Positions 39,640-49,441 of a stretch of 64,000 nt of DNA are shown here, one piece after another. Numbering within the stretch: the stretch's first letter is position 1; each line of letters starts with the position of its first letter. The stretch comes from Maricaulaceae bacterium EIL42A08 (GTDB taxonomy: Bacteria > Pseudomonadota > Alphaproteobacteria > Caulobacterales > Maricaulaceae). The notes under the pieces were generated by a model. It worked only from the letters and a program-made list of their open reading frames with translations, did not search any database and was not told the origin of the DNA. The stretch covers positions 1 to 64,000 of the forward strand of contig JAMZNZ010000005.1 of assembly GCA_024178355.1 (NCBI GenBank), in the 5' to 3' direction. The position numbers were made by a program, and so were the translations under genes.

Positions 39640-39846
39640 GATCTATTCTCCCTGTGGGTGTCCGGGGGATATGGAGGTCTCGGTCCGCGACGGCAGACAG
39701 CCGTCACGCGTTCTATCAAATATAGAACATGCAATACTACGAGACTAAGGCGGATGTGGATCAGGTCACCCTGAAATATGTCCGAAGTTTAATGAGAAAA
39801 TCGCGGATTTCCCGGCTGTGGTGCCCGTCTTGGTGATCGGCACGGC

Positions 39847-40248
39847 CTAGTGGTGGTAACGCAGGGCGTCCCCGAAGAAGCCGTCAATCCCGCCTTCAAA
39901 CGCGCTGAGCCATAAAACGCCCGCATGGTCCTGGAGCTTCGGATTGTCTTTCAGCGCGCCGGGATCAAGCAGGTTAAGCGGCCAACCCTCGAACAGACGC
40001 TCGTCAGTATGCTCCATGGCGACAAGCCGGAAAGCGGTGTGGCGAGGGTCGTCCCATATTGATTCTGCAACAGCTTTTACCGCGAGCGGCGGGCCCTCGA
40101 TCGATGACAGGCATTCGTCATCGCAGATCATCCAGGCACCAGTGATGCCGAGCGCGCCATTGCGTTCAACGGCGTGCTTGATGATGGCTGCGATATCGGT
40201 CTCGTTCGTGCCTTTGGTCAGGCGCGATCGGTAGGCTATGCGAAACAC
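39847..40248 (-). CDS. BLUF-domain protein lacking the photoactive glutamine
   Basis: A 133-aa stand-alone protein with the BLUF fold: RIAYRSR with the flavin-proximal Y6, N30 in the ERNGALGITG segment, SIEGP, DDPRHTAF and RLFEGWPL (W89). BLUF domains bind FAD and sense blue light through a Tyr-Gln-flavin hydrogen-bond switch. The essential Gln of the F-L-Q-V-L-E-G strand is replaced: here the strand reads C-L-S-S-I-E-G, so residue 48 is Ser. The GTG start has AGGGG upstream. Flavin binding may be kept, but a normal photocycle is not expected. No effector domain or operon partner is present. Confidence 0.82.
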   Translation of the reverse strand: MFRIAYRSRLTKGTNETDIAAIIKHAVERNGALGITGAWMICDDECLSSIEGPPLAVKAVAESIWDDPRHTAFRLVAMEHTDERLFEGWPLNLLDPGALKDNPKLQDHAGVLWLSAFEGGIDGFFGDALRYHH

Positions 40249-40361
40249 CAGCTTTCCCCTTCCAACTGATTCCGGCGTATCAATAAAAATGAATGCCGAA
40301 AAGTGGGTGGGGCGTGTTAGGTGAACACGTTTAATTCATATTTCTATTCATAAACAGTCTA

Positions 40362-43300
40362 TTAGCCGATACCACCACCACCGGGGGTGAAAATTTCTAG
40401 TCTCTCGCCAGCCGAAATTTCGATGCTGAAACAGGCGGGTAACGGCGTATGACAATCGTTGTCTTTGACCAGTGTCTGGTCCCCTGTCGCGCCGGGTTCA
40501 CCGCGATTGAGACCGGGCGGGTTTGCCGCACGTCGACCTGACAGCAATGACACATTCAGCGGTTCCAGAAACTCAAAGCATCGCACAGCCCCGTCGCCGC
40601 CCTGACCTTTCCCAGCACCGCCAGAGCCGTGACGGATGGCGTGCTTACGGATGCGCACCGGATAGCGCAGCTCCAGCACCTCCGGGTCGGTCAGGCGGGA
40701 GTTTGTCATGTGGGTGTGTACCGCGCTCGCACCGTCAAAGATCTGGCCACTGCCGTCTATGCCAGCTCCGGCACCCCCGCACTGGGTTTCATAATACTGA
40801 CGCCGGTCATCGCCGAAGGTCAGGTTATTCATCGTGCCCTGGCTGGCGGCGAGGCGGCCAGTGGCGGCAAACAGCGCATCGACCACGAGCTGGCTGGTTT
40901 CTACATTGCCTGCCACCACCGCTGCGGGTGGTTTGGGTGAAAGCAGGGTGCCCTCAGGCAGCACGATCTGGATCGGGATCAGGCAGCCTTCGTTCAGCGG
41001 GATCTGATCCTCCACCAGACAGCGCAGCACATAGAGCACCGCTGCTCGGGCCACCGAAGACGGGGCGTTGAAATTGTTGTCCTGCTGCGCGCTGGTGCCG
41101 GTAAAGTCGATCACTGCCGAGCCTTTGACCTGATTGGTCTTGATGGCGACCTTGATAACCGCGCCGTTTTCCAGCGCCATCTCGGCCTTGCCATCAGTGA
41201 GCGCGCCGATGACACGGCGCACCGCCCGTTCAGCATTGGCCTGGACGTGGCCCATATAGGCTTTGACGACGTCGAGCCCTTCGGTTGCGACCATGGTCTT
41301 CAGAGTTTCAGCCCCGCGTGCACAGGCCGCGAGCTGAGCCTTCAGGTCGGCGATATTCTGATCGGGATTGCGGGCCGGGTAGGGTCCGGACGCCAGCACC
41401 TCGCGCAAGGCATCGGCCTGAAACACGCCGTCCTTTAAAAGCTCGAACCCATCGAGCAGAACGCCCTCATCCTCGATGGTGCGCGAAAAGGCGGGCATGG
41501 AGCCCGGCGCGATGCCACCAATATCGGCGTGGTGACCGCGCGAGGCGACAAAGAACAAGCGCTCGCCGTCATCGCTGAACACCGGCTGGATGACCGTCAC
41601 GTCGGGCAGGTGGGTGCCACCATTATAGGGATTGTTGAGCGCAATCGCGTCGCGTGGTCCCAGGCCCGGATGGGCCTTGATAGCGGCACGCACGCTGTCT
41701 GACATGGAGCCCAGATGCACCGGCATGTGCGGGGCGTTAGCGACCAGGCCGCCATGCTCATCAAACACCGCACAAGAAAAGTCGAGCCGTTCCTTGATGT
41801 TGACCGAGTGGGCCGTGCGCTCCAGCACCACGCCCATTTCTTCCGCCACGCCCATGAACCGGCGATTGAACAGCTCAAGTGTGATCGGGTCATACTCGGT
41901 GCTGGCGGCTTTTCGGCCTGAAGCCTCGCTGGTGCGAGACAGGATCAGCATGCCGGTCTCGTCGCGCGCACCGGTCCAGCCTGCATCCACGACGATGGTC
42001 TGGTTGGGGTCCATGACAAGGGCGGGACCTGTGATCATTGCGCCCTGGCCCAGACTTTCCAGCGTGTAGACAGGCGTTTCGGACCACTGCCCATCGTTAA
42101 ATATGCGTGCTGTTCCATCTGGATCCGGGGGGGTGCCGGCGTCGAGCGCCAGATCAACCGGACCGCCCAGTGGTGCACCTTCGGCGCTGGCTGCGACGCT
42201 ATCGATGACGATGCCCTCCCGCGATGGTTCAAAGCCGAAGAGCTGTTTATGGGCGGCCAGGAAGGCGGCCATGATCGCTTCCGCGTCGCCCCAACTCACC
42301 GTGATCGCGGTGTCTGATCCAGCGGCGCGCAGGCGGATCTCACGGCTCAGCTTGATTGACTGACCGCCCTGATCTTCCACTGACTGCTGTGCTGTGTCGC
42401 TCAAGTTCGCAAGCGTGTCGGCGGCGCTTTGAAGTCCGGCCTTGTCTAGCAACTGCTCCAGCCCGGCCTCTTTCAGCGCGCGGATCGGGGCTGCGCCAAT
42501 CCCATAGGCTGACAGCAGACCGGCCTGTGGATGGATCAGAACCGTGCGCATGCTTAGCGCGTCGGCGACCTTGCAGGCATGCTGACCGCCCGCTCCGCCA
42601 AAGGCATTGAGCGCATACCGGCGCGCGTCCACACCCTCAGCGGTGGAGATCTTGCCAATGGCTTCGGCCATGGCCTCGATCGCCACGGTCAAAAAGCCTT
42701 CAGCGGCCGCTTCGGCGCTCTCCAGCCCCATGGCATCAGCCAGGTCGCCCAGGGCTTTTCGGGAGGCTTCCACGTCCAGAGGGCCATCGTGATTTGGGCC
42801 AAAGACTTTCGGGAACCAGTCAGGCTGAATGCGGCCCAGGACCACGTTGGCATCGGTCACCGCGGCAGGGCCGCCGCGCCCGTAACAGGCCGGACCTGGA
42901 TCAGCGCCAGCGCTACGCGGACCGACCCGCGCCCGTTCGCCATCAAAGGCGAGAACCGAGCCGCCACCCGCCGCGACCGTGTGCACGTCCAGCATGGGCG
43001 CGCGCAGGACGCGTCCATCCAGCGAGGCTTGAGCGGTACGCGCATAATCGCCGCCATCAAAGCGCGACACGTCGGTGGAGGTGCCGCCCATGTCAAAGCC
43101 GATCACGGCATCATGGCCGCTGGCCCTGGCGGTCATGGCCATGCCCACGACTCCGCCTGCCGGACCGGAGAGCACCGCATTGCGTGCGGCAAAGGCATCG
43201 GCGGTCGACAGGCCGCCATTCGATTGCATGAAGTAGAGCGGCGCGCCTTCCAGCCCGCGGTCCACACGTGCCACATATTCCTTCAGCACTGGCGTCAGGT

Positions 43301-43946
43301 AGGCGTCGATGACCGCGGTTGAGGCGCGCGGGACGAACTTGATAAGAGGGCTAGCGGTACTGGAACAGATGACGTGCTCAAACCCGGCCTCCCGCGCCAG
43401 CGCTTCAAGCCGCTTTTCCTGGGCGTCATTGGCGTGAGCGTTGATCAGAGCGATGGCGACCGCTTCGAACCCGTCCTTTCGAGCCCGGGTGAGCGCGTCA
43501 CGGGCCGTCTCTTCATCAAGTTCATCCACGATCTCGCCCTCAGGACCGGCGCGGCCGGCGACTTCCACGATATCTTCTGGTAGCGGGGCGGGACGCTTGA
43601 TGTTGAGCGCGAAGATATCTGGCCGCGTCTGGTCGCCGATCATCAAAATGTCGGCAAAGCCCTCGGTGACGAGGAAAAGCGTGCGTGCGCCGTCTTCTTC
43701 CAGCAGCGCGTTTGTGGCAACTGTCGTGCCCATTTTCACCGCGGCGACATCGCTCAAACCGCGACCGGCTGCGGTCATCATGCGCCGCACGCCCTCACTG
43801 GCCGCATCGGTGTAAGCATCAGATTCAGACAGCAGCTTGGAGGCATGCAGCTGGCCATCGGGACCGCGGCCGATGATGTCGGTGAAGGTGCCGCCACGGT
43901 CGATCCAGAATTCCCAGGCGGTGTGTCCGGTCGCAGCATCTGTCAC
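40362..43946 (-). CDS. 5-Oxoprolinase, fused hydantoinase A/B form
   Basis: 1194 aa. The N-terminal hydantoinase A half (about 1-680) has the ATP-binding DRGGTFTD at 16-23 and [14 protein letters not shown]. The hydantoinase B half (from about 685, [12 protein letters not shown]) has [14 protein letters not shown] and QCGGAGAG. The fused arrangement matches eukaryotic-type 5-oxoprolinase, which opens pyroglutamate to glutamate with ATP. Acetone or hydantoin carboxylase-type relatives normally keep the halves separate. GTG start with AAGGAG upstream. No partner genes of the gamma-glutamyl cycle lie beside it. Confidence 0.92.
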   Translation of the reverse strand: MTDAATGHTAWEFWIDRGGTFTDIIGRGPDGQLHASKLLSESDAYTDAASEGVRRMMTAAGRGLSDVAAVKMGTTVATNALLEEDGARTLFLVTEGFADILMIGDQTRPDIFALNIKRPAPLPEDIVEVAGRAGPEGEIVDELDEETARDALTRARKDGFEAVAIALINAHANDAQEKRLEALAREAGFEHVICSSTASPLIKFVPRASTAVIDAYLTPVLKEYVARVDRGLEGAPLYFMQSNGGLSTADAFAARNAVLSGPAGGVVGMAMTARASGHDAVIGFDMGGTSTDVSRFDGGDYARTAQASLDGRVLRAPMLDVHTVAAGGGSVLAFDGERARVGPRSAGADPGPACYGRGGPAAVTDANVVLGRIQPDWFPKVFGPNHDGPLDVEASRKALGDLADAMGLESAEAAAEGFLTVAIEAMAEAIGKISTAEGVDARRYALNAFGGAGGQHACKVADALSMRTVLIHPQAGLLSAYGIGAAPIRALKEAGLEQLLDKAGLQSAADTLANLSDTAQQSVEDQGGQSIKLSREIRLRAAGSDTAITVSWGDAEAIMAAFLAAHKQLFGFEPSREGIVIDSVAASAEGAPLGGPVDLALDAGTPPDPDGTARIFNDGQWSETPVYTLESLGQGAMITGPALVMDPNQTIVVDAGWTGARDETGMLILSRTSEASGRKAASTEYDPITLELFNRRFMGVAEEMGVVLERTAHSVNIKERLDFSCAVFDEHGGLVANAPHMPVHLGSMSDSVRAAIKAHPGLGPRDAIALNNPYNGGTHLPDVTVIQPVFSDDGERLFFVASRGHHADIGGIAPGSMPAFSRTIEDEGVLLDGFELLKDGVFQADALREVLASGPYPARNPDQNIADLKAQLAACARGAETLKTMVATEGLDVVKAYMGHVQANAERAVRRVIGALTDGKAEMALENGAVIKVAIKTNQVKGSAVIDFTGTSAQQDNNFNAPSSVARAAVLYVLRCLVEDQIPLNEGCLIPIQIVLPEGTLLSPKPPAAVVAGNVETSQLVVDALFAATGRLAASQGTMNNLTFGDDRRQYYETQCGGAGAGIDGSGQIFDGASAVHTHMTNSRLTDPEVLELRYPVRIRKHAIRHGSGGAGKGQGGDGAVRCFEFLEPLNVSLLSGRRAANPPGLNRGEPGATGDQTLVKDNDCHTPLPACFSIEISAGERLEIFTPGGGGIG

Positions 43947-44151
43947 GGCAGGTCTCCTTCACGCTCTGGCGCGTCATTTAGACCACTCGCGGGGCAAAGC
44001 CCAAGGCGGAGCGGTGAATAACAGCACGCGGCGGTGGGATTTAATGGCCTTTCGCACCTGCACATATTAGACTTCGCGCAACGATGAGTGCTGCGACTTC
44101 CTCCTCCTGCCGCGCCATGGCGTGCCAGTCGACCTGCCTGGAGGGCGGGCG

Positions 44152-44841
44152 ATGAGCTTCTGGCGTGCGCTGATGGATCTGGTGACCGGCGGCTCGCAGT
44201 CCTTTGACTGTGAGGGCGAGGACTGCCTGCCTGGGCACCGGGTGGATGATGCTGATTACGCCATGGCGCTGATCGGTCTGGGCGCGAAAATGGCCAAGGC
44301 CGATGGTGAAGTTACCCGCGATGAAGTCGCTGCCTTTGCTCAGGTTTTCAAAGCCCCGCGCGAGTTTGAAGAACCGCTGCGCCGAGCGTTTGATCTGGCC
44401 AAGCAGACGACGCTGGGCTTTGACGGCTATGCCCACCGCCTGAAACGTCGTTTCCGCCATCATCCGGCTGTGCTGGAAGACGTGCTGGATGGTCTGTTTC
44501 ATATCGCCAAGGCCGATGGCCGGGTGACCGATGATGAGGCGGACTACCTGCAGCGGGTGGCCGAAATCTTCGGCTTCAAGGCGCTGGATTATGACCGGAT
44601 CAAGGTGGCCCATCTCGGCGCGCCGGAGGACGATCCTTACGTCATTCTGGGTGTTTCGCGCGATGCCAGCCCCGATGCGGTCAAGACCGCCTGGCGTCGG
44701 GCAGCGGCGCAAAACCATCCAGATCGACTCATCGCCCGGGGCGCGCCAGCGGAACTGCAGCGCATTGCCGATGAGAAAATGGCGGCGATCAACACGGCAT
44801 ACCGTGAAATTCAGCGGCGCCAAGCCCTTGAAGACGCTTGA
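44152..44841 (+). CDS. TerB and J-domain co-chaperone (DjlA-like)
   Basis: 229 aa from the ATG at 44152 (GAGGGCGGG upstream). Residues about 30-155 are a TerB-like acidic helical domain with two EF-like motifs (KADGEVTRDE and KADGRVTDDE). The C-terminal 65 residues are a J domain with H189-P190-D191 in the QNHPDRL loop, which stimulates DnaK ATPase. This is the cytosolic part of DjlA; the N-terminal membrane helix of E. coli DjlA is replaced by a short amphipathic start (MSFWRALMDLV). Confidence 0.88.
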   Translation: MSFWRALMDLVTGGSQSFDCEGEDCLPGHRVDDADYAMALIGLGAKMAKADGEVTRDEVAAFAQVFKAPREFEEPLRRAFDLAKQTTLGFDGYAHRLKRRFRHHPAVLEDVLDGLFHIAKADGRVTDDEADYLQRVAEIFGFKALDYDRIKVAHLGAPEDDPYVILGVSRDASPDAVKTAWRRAAAQNHPDRLIARGAPAELQRIADEKMAAINTAYREIQRRQALEDA

Positions 44842-44967
44842 GCATCGCGACGCATTGCAGATTGGTAATGGCGTATTTGCCATTGCGCCATTGACCAGAC
44901 GCAAAGAAGGCCCAAATCTTGTAAGGCTGGCACCCTCGCCATCCGTGAGCTTTCGAGGAGACCAAAG

Positions 44968-45246
44968 ATGACGCATCAACAGGCTGTTTCTGGCGCAGGC
45001 TTTGTCGGCCTTCTTCGCGCAGGCCTTGCCGCTGTCATCGCTGTGGCGTTCATCGCCCTGGTCTTCTTTCTTGCCGCCTTCGTCACCATGGCTGCCCTTG
45101 TGGCGGCTGGTGTTGGCGCGCTGGGTGCTTCGGCCTGGTGGTTGTATCGCAAGGTGCGCGGACGCACCACGCGCTCCAAGCCGGATGTACTTGTGGCCCG
45201 TCGGGGCCCGCACGGCTGGACCGTGGACGGCGATCACAGCGCTTAA
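44968..45246 (+). CDS. Small membrane protein of unknown function
   Basis: 92 aa with CGAGGAGAC upstream of the ATG. Two adjacent hydrophobic stretches (about residues 15-40 and 42-58) may form a helical hairpin, followed by a basic C-terminal tail (RKVRGRTTRSK). No family was recognised. It stands between the DjlA-like gene and a DMT exporter and may be on the same transcript as either. Confidence 0.6.
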   Translation: MTHQQAVSGAGFVGLLRAGLAAVIAVAFIALVFFLAAFVTMAALVAAGVGALGASAWWLYRKVRGRTTRSKPDVLVARRGPHGWTVDGDHSA

Positions 45247-45326
45247 GGCGTAAAAGCTTTCGATCTCACAGACTCTTGAGCAAGACAGAGCTTGCCCGTG
45301 CTGGCGCATGAGCGTAAGCCGCGCCC

Positions 45327-46238
45327 ATGAGTGCTCGCCATTTCCTTCTGCTCGTCGGCGTTTGCCTGATCTGGGGCCTGAACTTCATCGTCGCGAAGTG
45401 GTCACTGTCGGGAACGCCGGTGATTGTCGAGGGGTTTGAGGGCGCGCCGCCGCTCTTTTTTGCTTTCATCCGCTTTGCGCTGCTCTACGCAGTGCTGGGG
45501 CCTTTCCTAAGGCCGATCCCCAAAAAGATGGGGCTTGTCATCGGCGCGGGCCTGACTATGGGCGCGGTGCAATTTGCCCTACTTTTCATTGGCTTGCGGT
45601 TTGCGACACCTTCTACAGTTGCCATCATCGTGCAGCTGGCCGTGCCGTTTACGACCATCCTGTCGATCATCTTCCTGTCTGAAAAGGTTGGCTGGGTGCG
45701 GTCGATCGGCATGGGGCTCGCCTTTGTCGGAGCCTCGTTGGTGGTGTTCAAACCGGCTGAGTTCAGCTTCACCCTCGGGCTTCTCGCGGCTGTGGGCGGA
45801 GCGCTGGCGGCCGGTGCTGGCTCCATCTTCGTCAAGCGCCTCGACATGCCGGTGATGTCGGTTCAGGCCTGGATCGGATTGATCTCCTGGCCGCCGCTTT
45901 TGATCGCCTCGATGATTTTTGAAAGCGACCAGATCTCGGCGTCCCTGGCGGGTGGCTGGTGGTTCTTTGCCTCGCTGGTCTTTACGGTGGTGGCGGTCAA
46001 CATACTGGGCCACGGCGGTTTTTACTTCCTGCTTCGGCGCTATGATGCTTCGCTGGTGGCCCCGTTGACGCTGATGGCACCGCTGGTTGGAGTGATCCTG
46101 GGCGTGCTGGTGCTGGGCGATCCGGTAACCTGGCAGCTGGTGCTGGGGGGCGCTCTGGCGCTGGCTGGCGTGGCCGTGGTGGCGGCGCGTCGGTCGCGCA
46201 CCTTGCCGCCTGAAAACGTGATCCAGCGCCCGCGTTAG
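45327..46238 (+). CDS. DMT-superfamily (EamA) transporter
   Basis: 303 aa, ten transmembrane helices in two EamA repeats of five (about 5-145 and 155-295). The first repeat starts LVGVCLIWGLNFIVAKWSL, a characteristic EamA opening, and the second ends GVILGVLVLGDPVTWQLVLGGALAL. Members export amino acids, purines or other metabolites; the substrate cannot be read from the sequence. Confidence 0.92.
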   Translation: MSARHFLLLVGVCLIWGLNFIVAKWSLSGTPVIVEGFEGAPPLFFAFIRFALLYAVLGPFLRPIPKKMGLVIGAGLTMGAVQFALLFIGLRFATPSTVAIIVQLAVPFTTILSIIFLSEKVGWVRSIGMGLAFVGASLVVFKPAEFSFTLGLLAAVGGALAAGAGSIFVKRLDMPVMSVQAWIGLISWPPLLIASMIFESDQISASLAGGWWFFASLVFTVVAVNILGHGGFYFLLRRYDASLVAPLTLMAPLVGVILGVLVLGDPVTWQLVLGGALALAGVAVVAARRSRTLPPENVIQRPR

Positions 46239-46255
46239 GGAAAAGGAGGCTGGCC

Positions 46256-46945
46256 ATGACCTTGACCGTCACCCACCGTCCATCGCCGAATTTCAATGAT
46301 CGCAAGCGGCCGATTTCGGCGCTGGTGCTGCACTACACCGGCATGGAATCCGGGGCCGCCGCGATTGAGCGTCTGTGTGATCCGGACGCCGGGGTGAGCG
46401 CGCATTATGTGGTGGAGGAGGACGGCTCGGTCTTGCAGCTGGTGGCGGAAAACAAGCGCGCCTGGCATGCCGGCGTGGGCAGCTGGCGCGGCGAAACGGA
46501 CCTCAATTCAGCCTCCATCGGGATCGAAATCGTCAATGGTGGCCATGACTTCGGCCTTCCTGCCTACCCCGAAGCCCAGATCGCGGCGATGATCGCCCTC
46601 GCGCAGGATATCCTGAGCCGCCATGCGATACCGGCTACGGGGATAATTGGCCATTCGGACATGGCCCCGGGCCGCAAGCAAGACCCCGGCGAGCACTTCC
46701 CATGGCAGCGTTTCGCCGGTGAGGGGATCGGCCTGTGGCCTGATCAAAGCGCGGGTGAAGCGTCTGTCGATGACCCGGTCGAGGCGCTGGTGGAGATCGG
46801 GTATCCGAAGCCTGAGGGCGACGATCCGTCAAAGCTGATCACCGCGTTTCAGCGCCGCTTCATGCCTGCCGCCATCGACGGACTTATCCATGCCGAAACG
46901 CAAAAACGCATCGGTCAGATCCTCAAGGCCTACCGACCAGGATGA
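46256..46945 (+). CDS. AmpD-like N-acetylmuramoyl-L-alanine amidase
   Basis: 229 aa with a strong AAAAGGAGG site. The Amidase_2 fold has the zinc ligands H26 (VLHYTGM), H133 (GHSDMAPGR) and D143 (QDPGEHFPW). The C-terminal ~60 residues look like a peptidoglycan-binding helical domain (FQRRFMP). No signal peptide is visible, so it is probably a cytosolic recycling amidase that cleaves 1,6-anhydroMurNAc-peptides. Its position just upstream of rnpB and the dcw cluster fits a cell-wall role. Confidence 0.9.
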   Translation: MTLTVTHRPSPNFNDRKRPISALVLHYTGMESGAAAIERLCDPDAGVSAHYVVEEDGSVLQLVAENKRAWHAGVGSWRGETDLNSASIGIEIVNGGHDFGLPAYPEAQIAAMIALAQDILSRHAIPATGIIGHSDMAPGRKQDPGEHFPWQRFAGEGIGLWPDQSAGEASVDDPVEALVEIGYPKPEGDDPSKLITAFQRRFMPAAIDGLIHAETQKRIGQILKAYRPG

Positions 46946-46953
46946 TGTCCGGC

Positions 46954-46982
46954 TTGACTCAATCGGGGTGAAAGCTGACTAA
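46954..46982 (+). promoter_or_regulatory. Putative rnpB promoter
   Basis: TTGACT at 46954-46959 is a good -35 element. Seventeen bases later GACTAA (46977-46982) occupies the -10 position, a weak match, which would place the start of transcription near 46989, where the RNA begins. Inferred from spacing only. Confidence 0.4.
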
Positions 46983-46987
46983 CGCGA

Positions 46988-47395
46988 TGTGTCAGGTGGC
47001 TGGGCGGCCGCTCCTGCGAGTGTCGAAAGACCGTCAGGAGAGGAAAGTCCGGGCTCCATGGAAGCAAGGTGCCGGGGAAATCCCGGCGGGTTGGCCTACG
47101 GGCTGGCTTAGGGATAGCGCCGCAGAAATCAGACCGCCGGGCCTCGCGCCCGGTAAGGGTGAAACGGTGGGGTAAGAGCCCACCGCCCCGACCGCAAGGA
47201 AGGGGGCACGGCAAGCCCCACCTGGAGCAAGGCCGAATAGGGATGCACCGCCCGTTCATCGGGCACGCGCGCTTCCGCGTTGGCATCCGGGTAGGCTGCA
47301 CGAGGCGTCCGCGCAAGCGGCGTCCCAGATGAATGGTCGCCACGTCAGGCTTTAAGTCAGGCGTACAGAACCCGGCTTACAGGCCATCTGACACC
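46988..47395 (+). ncRNA. rnpB: RNase P RNA (M1-type, bacterial class A)
   Basis: The catalytic RNA of RNase P, which trims tRNA 5' ends. GTGTCAGGTGG at its start pairs with CCATCTGACAC at its end to form helix P1. The universally conserved CR-I (GAGGAAAGTCCGGGCTCC near 47040) and the 3' block ACAGAACCCGGCTTACAGG near 47365 are intact. The conserved AAGGGTGAAA...GTAAGAGCCCACCG core and the GAAT-AGGGATGCACC region are also visible. Length (about 408 nt) fits alphaproteobacterial class A RNAs. Ends are given to within a few bases. Confidence 0.95.
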
Positions 47396-47420
47396 TATCG
47401 TCTTTTACTCGCTCGCCTTT

Positions 47421-47452
47421 AAAGCGCCCCGGCTTGCCGTGGGCGCTTTTTG
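47421..47452 (+). terminator. Rho-independent terminator of rnpB
   Basis: Stem AAAGCGCCC (47421-47429) / GGGCGCTTT (47441-47449) with a C/G-rich loop that can pair further, followed by TT and later TTCTTTTTC. It lies 26 bases after the RNase P RNA. Confidence 0.8.
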
Positions 47453-47549
47453 AGTTCTTTTTCTGTTCTATTCGTTAACGCTTGGGCTGGGCGCTTTTAC
47501 TTGTGAATAAGAGAAAAAGCCGCGTGGAATGCGGGTTTCGGCATTGTTT

Positions 47550-47574
47550 CCCATAATTTCCCATGGTATCCCAT
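47550..47574 (-). promoter_or_regulatory. MraZ box: three direct repeats upstream of mraZ
   Basis: CCCAT occurs at 47550, 47560 and 47570, exactly 10 bases apart. On the minus strand this is TGGG-N6-TGGG-N6-TGGG, the same repeat that MraZ binds upstream of mraZ in E. coli and Mycoplasma. It lies about 50 bases before the mraZ start and probably overlaps the dcw promoter, giving negative autoregulation of the whole cluster. Confidence 0.8.
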
Positions 47575-47625
47575 AGTTAACCACGCATCAGGGGTGCGTG
47601 AACCAATGGGGAGCGGTTCAAAGCC

Positions 47626-48087
47626 ATGTTCGTCTCGACGACCACAAACGGGATTGATGCCAAGGGACGGGTTTCCGTTCCGGCGGACTTCCGTTCGGTC
47701 GTCACCGCGCAGGGCTTTGCCGGCATCTATGTCTGGCCAAGCTTTAACGGGGCGTTTCTGGAGGGCGGTGGATTGCGCCTTCTGGAGGATTATCAGGACG
47801 CCATCGAGGACATGGACCCCTATGACGACGCGCGCACCGCGTTTGAGCGGGTGATCTTTGGCGGTGCCAAGCCGCTGATGTTTGACTCCACCGGCCGCGT
47901 CGTCCTGCCCAAGCCCTTCATGGAACATGCTGGCCTTGAAAAGCAGGCGGTCTTCATCGGTCTGGGCAAGCGCTTTGAAATCTGGAACTCGGCGGACTAC
48001 CAGCCAGAAGCCGCAGGTGCGCTGAAGTTTGCGCGCGAGAACAAAACCGCGCTGCGCACGCCGCGCCGCCGGCGGGAGGAGGGCTGA
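47626..48087 (+). CDS. mraZ: Transcriptional regulator MraZ
   Basis: 153 aa with two MraZ/AbrB-like half domains, each with its signature: DAKGRVSVP (11-19) and DSTGRVVLP (87-95). MraZ forms ring oligomers and represses the dcw operon by binding TGGG repeats, which are present just upstream. The C-terminal tail is rich in Arg (RTPRRRREE). Its stop codon overlaps the rsmH start by one base (TGATG). Confidence 0.95.
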   Translation: MFVSTTTNGIDAKGRVSVPADFRSVVTAQGFAGIYVWPSFNGAFLEGGGLRLLEDYQDAIEDMDPYDDARTAFERVIFGGAKPLMFDSTGRVVLPKPFMEHAGLEKQAVFIGLGKRFEIWNSADYQPEAAGALKFARENKTALRTPRRRREEG

Positions 48088-49088
48088 TGACCGCGCCCCA
48101 CATTCCCGTGATGCTGAACGAAGTGCTGGAGGGTCTGCAGCCGCGTGATGGCGGGCTCTACATCGACGCGACCTTCGGTGCGGGTGGCTACACGCGCGCC
48201 ATTCTGGAAGCGGCTGACTGCCGCGTGCTTGGCATCGATCGCGACCCCAGTGCGCGCGAAACGGCCGAACGCCTCAAAGCCGCTTACCCGGGGCGTTTTG
48301 CCTTTGGCTTTGGTCCCTTCTCGATGATGGAAGGCATCCTTGATGAGGCTGACAGCTCCGGCGCGGACGGTGTGGTCTTTGATCTTGGCGTTTCGTCCAT
48401 GCAGATTGATCAGGCCGAGCGCGGCTTTTCTTTCCAGAAGGATGGCCCGCTGGACATGCGCATGGCCCAGTCGGGGCCAAGCGCGGCCGATGCGGTCAAT
48501 GGCCTCGAGGCATCCGAGCTGGCGGCGATCTTCAGGGTCTATGGCGAGGAGCGTCAGGCCCGCCGGGTTGCTGCTGCGATTGTGCGCGAGCGCCAGGTCG
48601 AGCCGATTACCACCACGCTGCGCCTGGCCGATATCATCGCGAGGGCGGTTGGTGGCAAGCCGGGCCGTATCCATCCGGCCACCCGCGCCTTTCAGGGCTT
48701 GCGCATCTGCGTCAATGACGAGCTGGGCGAATTGAGCCGCGGCCTCGTGGCGGCTGAGTATGGCTTGAAGCCAGCTGGTCGCATGGTGGTGGTCACTTTC
48801 CACTCGCTGGAAGACCGCCTCGCCAAGACCTTCCTGCGTGAGCGCGCCGGTCTGGTGCCTGGCGGGTCGCGCTACCAGCCTGAAGTTCTGCCTGAGCACA
48901 AGCCGAGCTTTTCGCTGGTGTCGAAAAAGGCTGAAGCGGCCACTGAAGATGAGGCGGCGGTCAATCCGCGGGCCCGCTCGGCCAAGCTGCGCGCCGCCAT
49001 TCGCACCAGTGCTGAACCCTTTCCCCGTCCCGACAGCGCCTTTCCCGGCGCACCATCCTTTGATCGCCTGTTGGAGATCGCATCATGA
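48087..49088 (+). CDS. rsmH: 16S rRNA (cytosine-1402-N4)-methyltransferase RsmH (MraW)
   Basis: A 333-aa SAM-dependent enzyme that methylates N4 of C1402 in the ribosomal decoding centre. [10 protein letters not shown] at the start, [10 protein letters not shown] (SAM loop) and [20 protein letters not shown] are the conserved blocks; the C-terminal FHSLEDR and [11 protein letters not shown] complete the family pattern. It overlaps mraZ and ftsL by 1 and 4 bases. Confidence 0.96.
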   Translation: MTAPHIPVMLNEVLEGLQPRDGGLYIDATFGAGGYTRAILEAADCRVLGIDRDPSARETAERLKAAYPGRFAFGFGPFSMMEGILDEADSSGADGVVFDLGVSSMQIDQAERGFSFQKDGPLDMRMAQSGPSAADAVNGLEASELAAIFRVYGEERQARRVAAAIVRERQVEPITTTLRLADIIARAVGGKPGRIHPATRAFQGLRICVNDELGELSRGLVAAEYGLKPAGRMVVVTFHSLEDRLAKTFLRERAGLVPGGSRYQPEVLPEHKPSFSLVSKKAEAATEDEAAVNPRARSAKLRAAIRTSAEPFPRPDSAFPGAPSFDRLLEIAS

Positions 49089-49441
49089 TCCGTCTTGCTG
49101 AAATCCTTGCTGGTGTTGTCGCCATCTCCTTGCTGGCTGCGCTCTACGTGGCCAAGACCGGGGCGTCGGGCGACCAGGCCGAGCTGGCTGAGCTTCAGGC
49201 GGAGCTGGCGCGCGAGCGGGGCCGGATCAGCGCCCTGCGTCTTCAGATTTCCCACCAGGAAGATGGCGACAATCTGCGCCGTCTCGCCCGCGTCTATCTG
49301 GGCTTTGAGCCGGTGCGCGGAGATCAGGAAATCGCCTTCTCAGAACTGCCGCGTTTTAACGCCGGTGAGGAGCCTTCAGGTGAGGCGTCAATCGCCCGCG
49401 CGTCCCTGCGTCTTGATGATGAGGAGACCCTGCGTCCGTGA
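49085..49441 (+). CDS. ftsL: Cell division protein FtsL
   Basis: 118 aa: an N-terminal membrane helix ([18 protein letters not shown]), then a coiled-coil periplasmic stretch ([19 protein letters not shown]) and [11 protein letters not shown]. This is the bitopic FtsL layout, with position between rsmH and ftsI as the strongest evidence, since FtsL sequences diverge rapidly. It joins FtsB and FtsQ and activates FtsWI. The start ATG overlaps rsmH by 4 bases and the stop overlaps the ftsI GTG by 4. Confidence 0.85.
   Translation: MIRLAEILAGVVAISLLAALYVAKTGASGDQAELAELQAELARERGRISALRLQISHQEDGDNLRRLARVYLGFEPVRGDQEIAFSELPRFNAGEEPSGEASIARASLRLDDEETLRP

Noticed and set aside
42579-43322. 247-codon plus-strand frame inside the 5-oxoprolinase gene
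   Set aside because: Shadow of a 1194-codon gene with clear hydantoinase motifs.
47396-47625. CtrA-type sites (TTAA-N7-TTAA) before mraZ
   Set aside because: Only isolated TTAAC half-sites (near 47474 and 47577) occur; the full spaced motif is not present.
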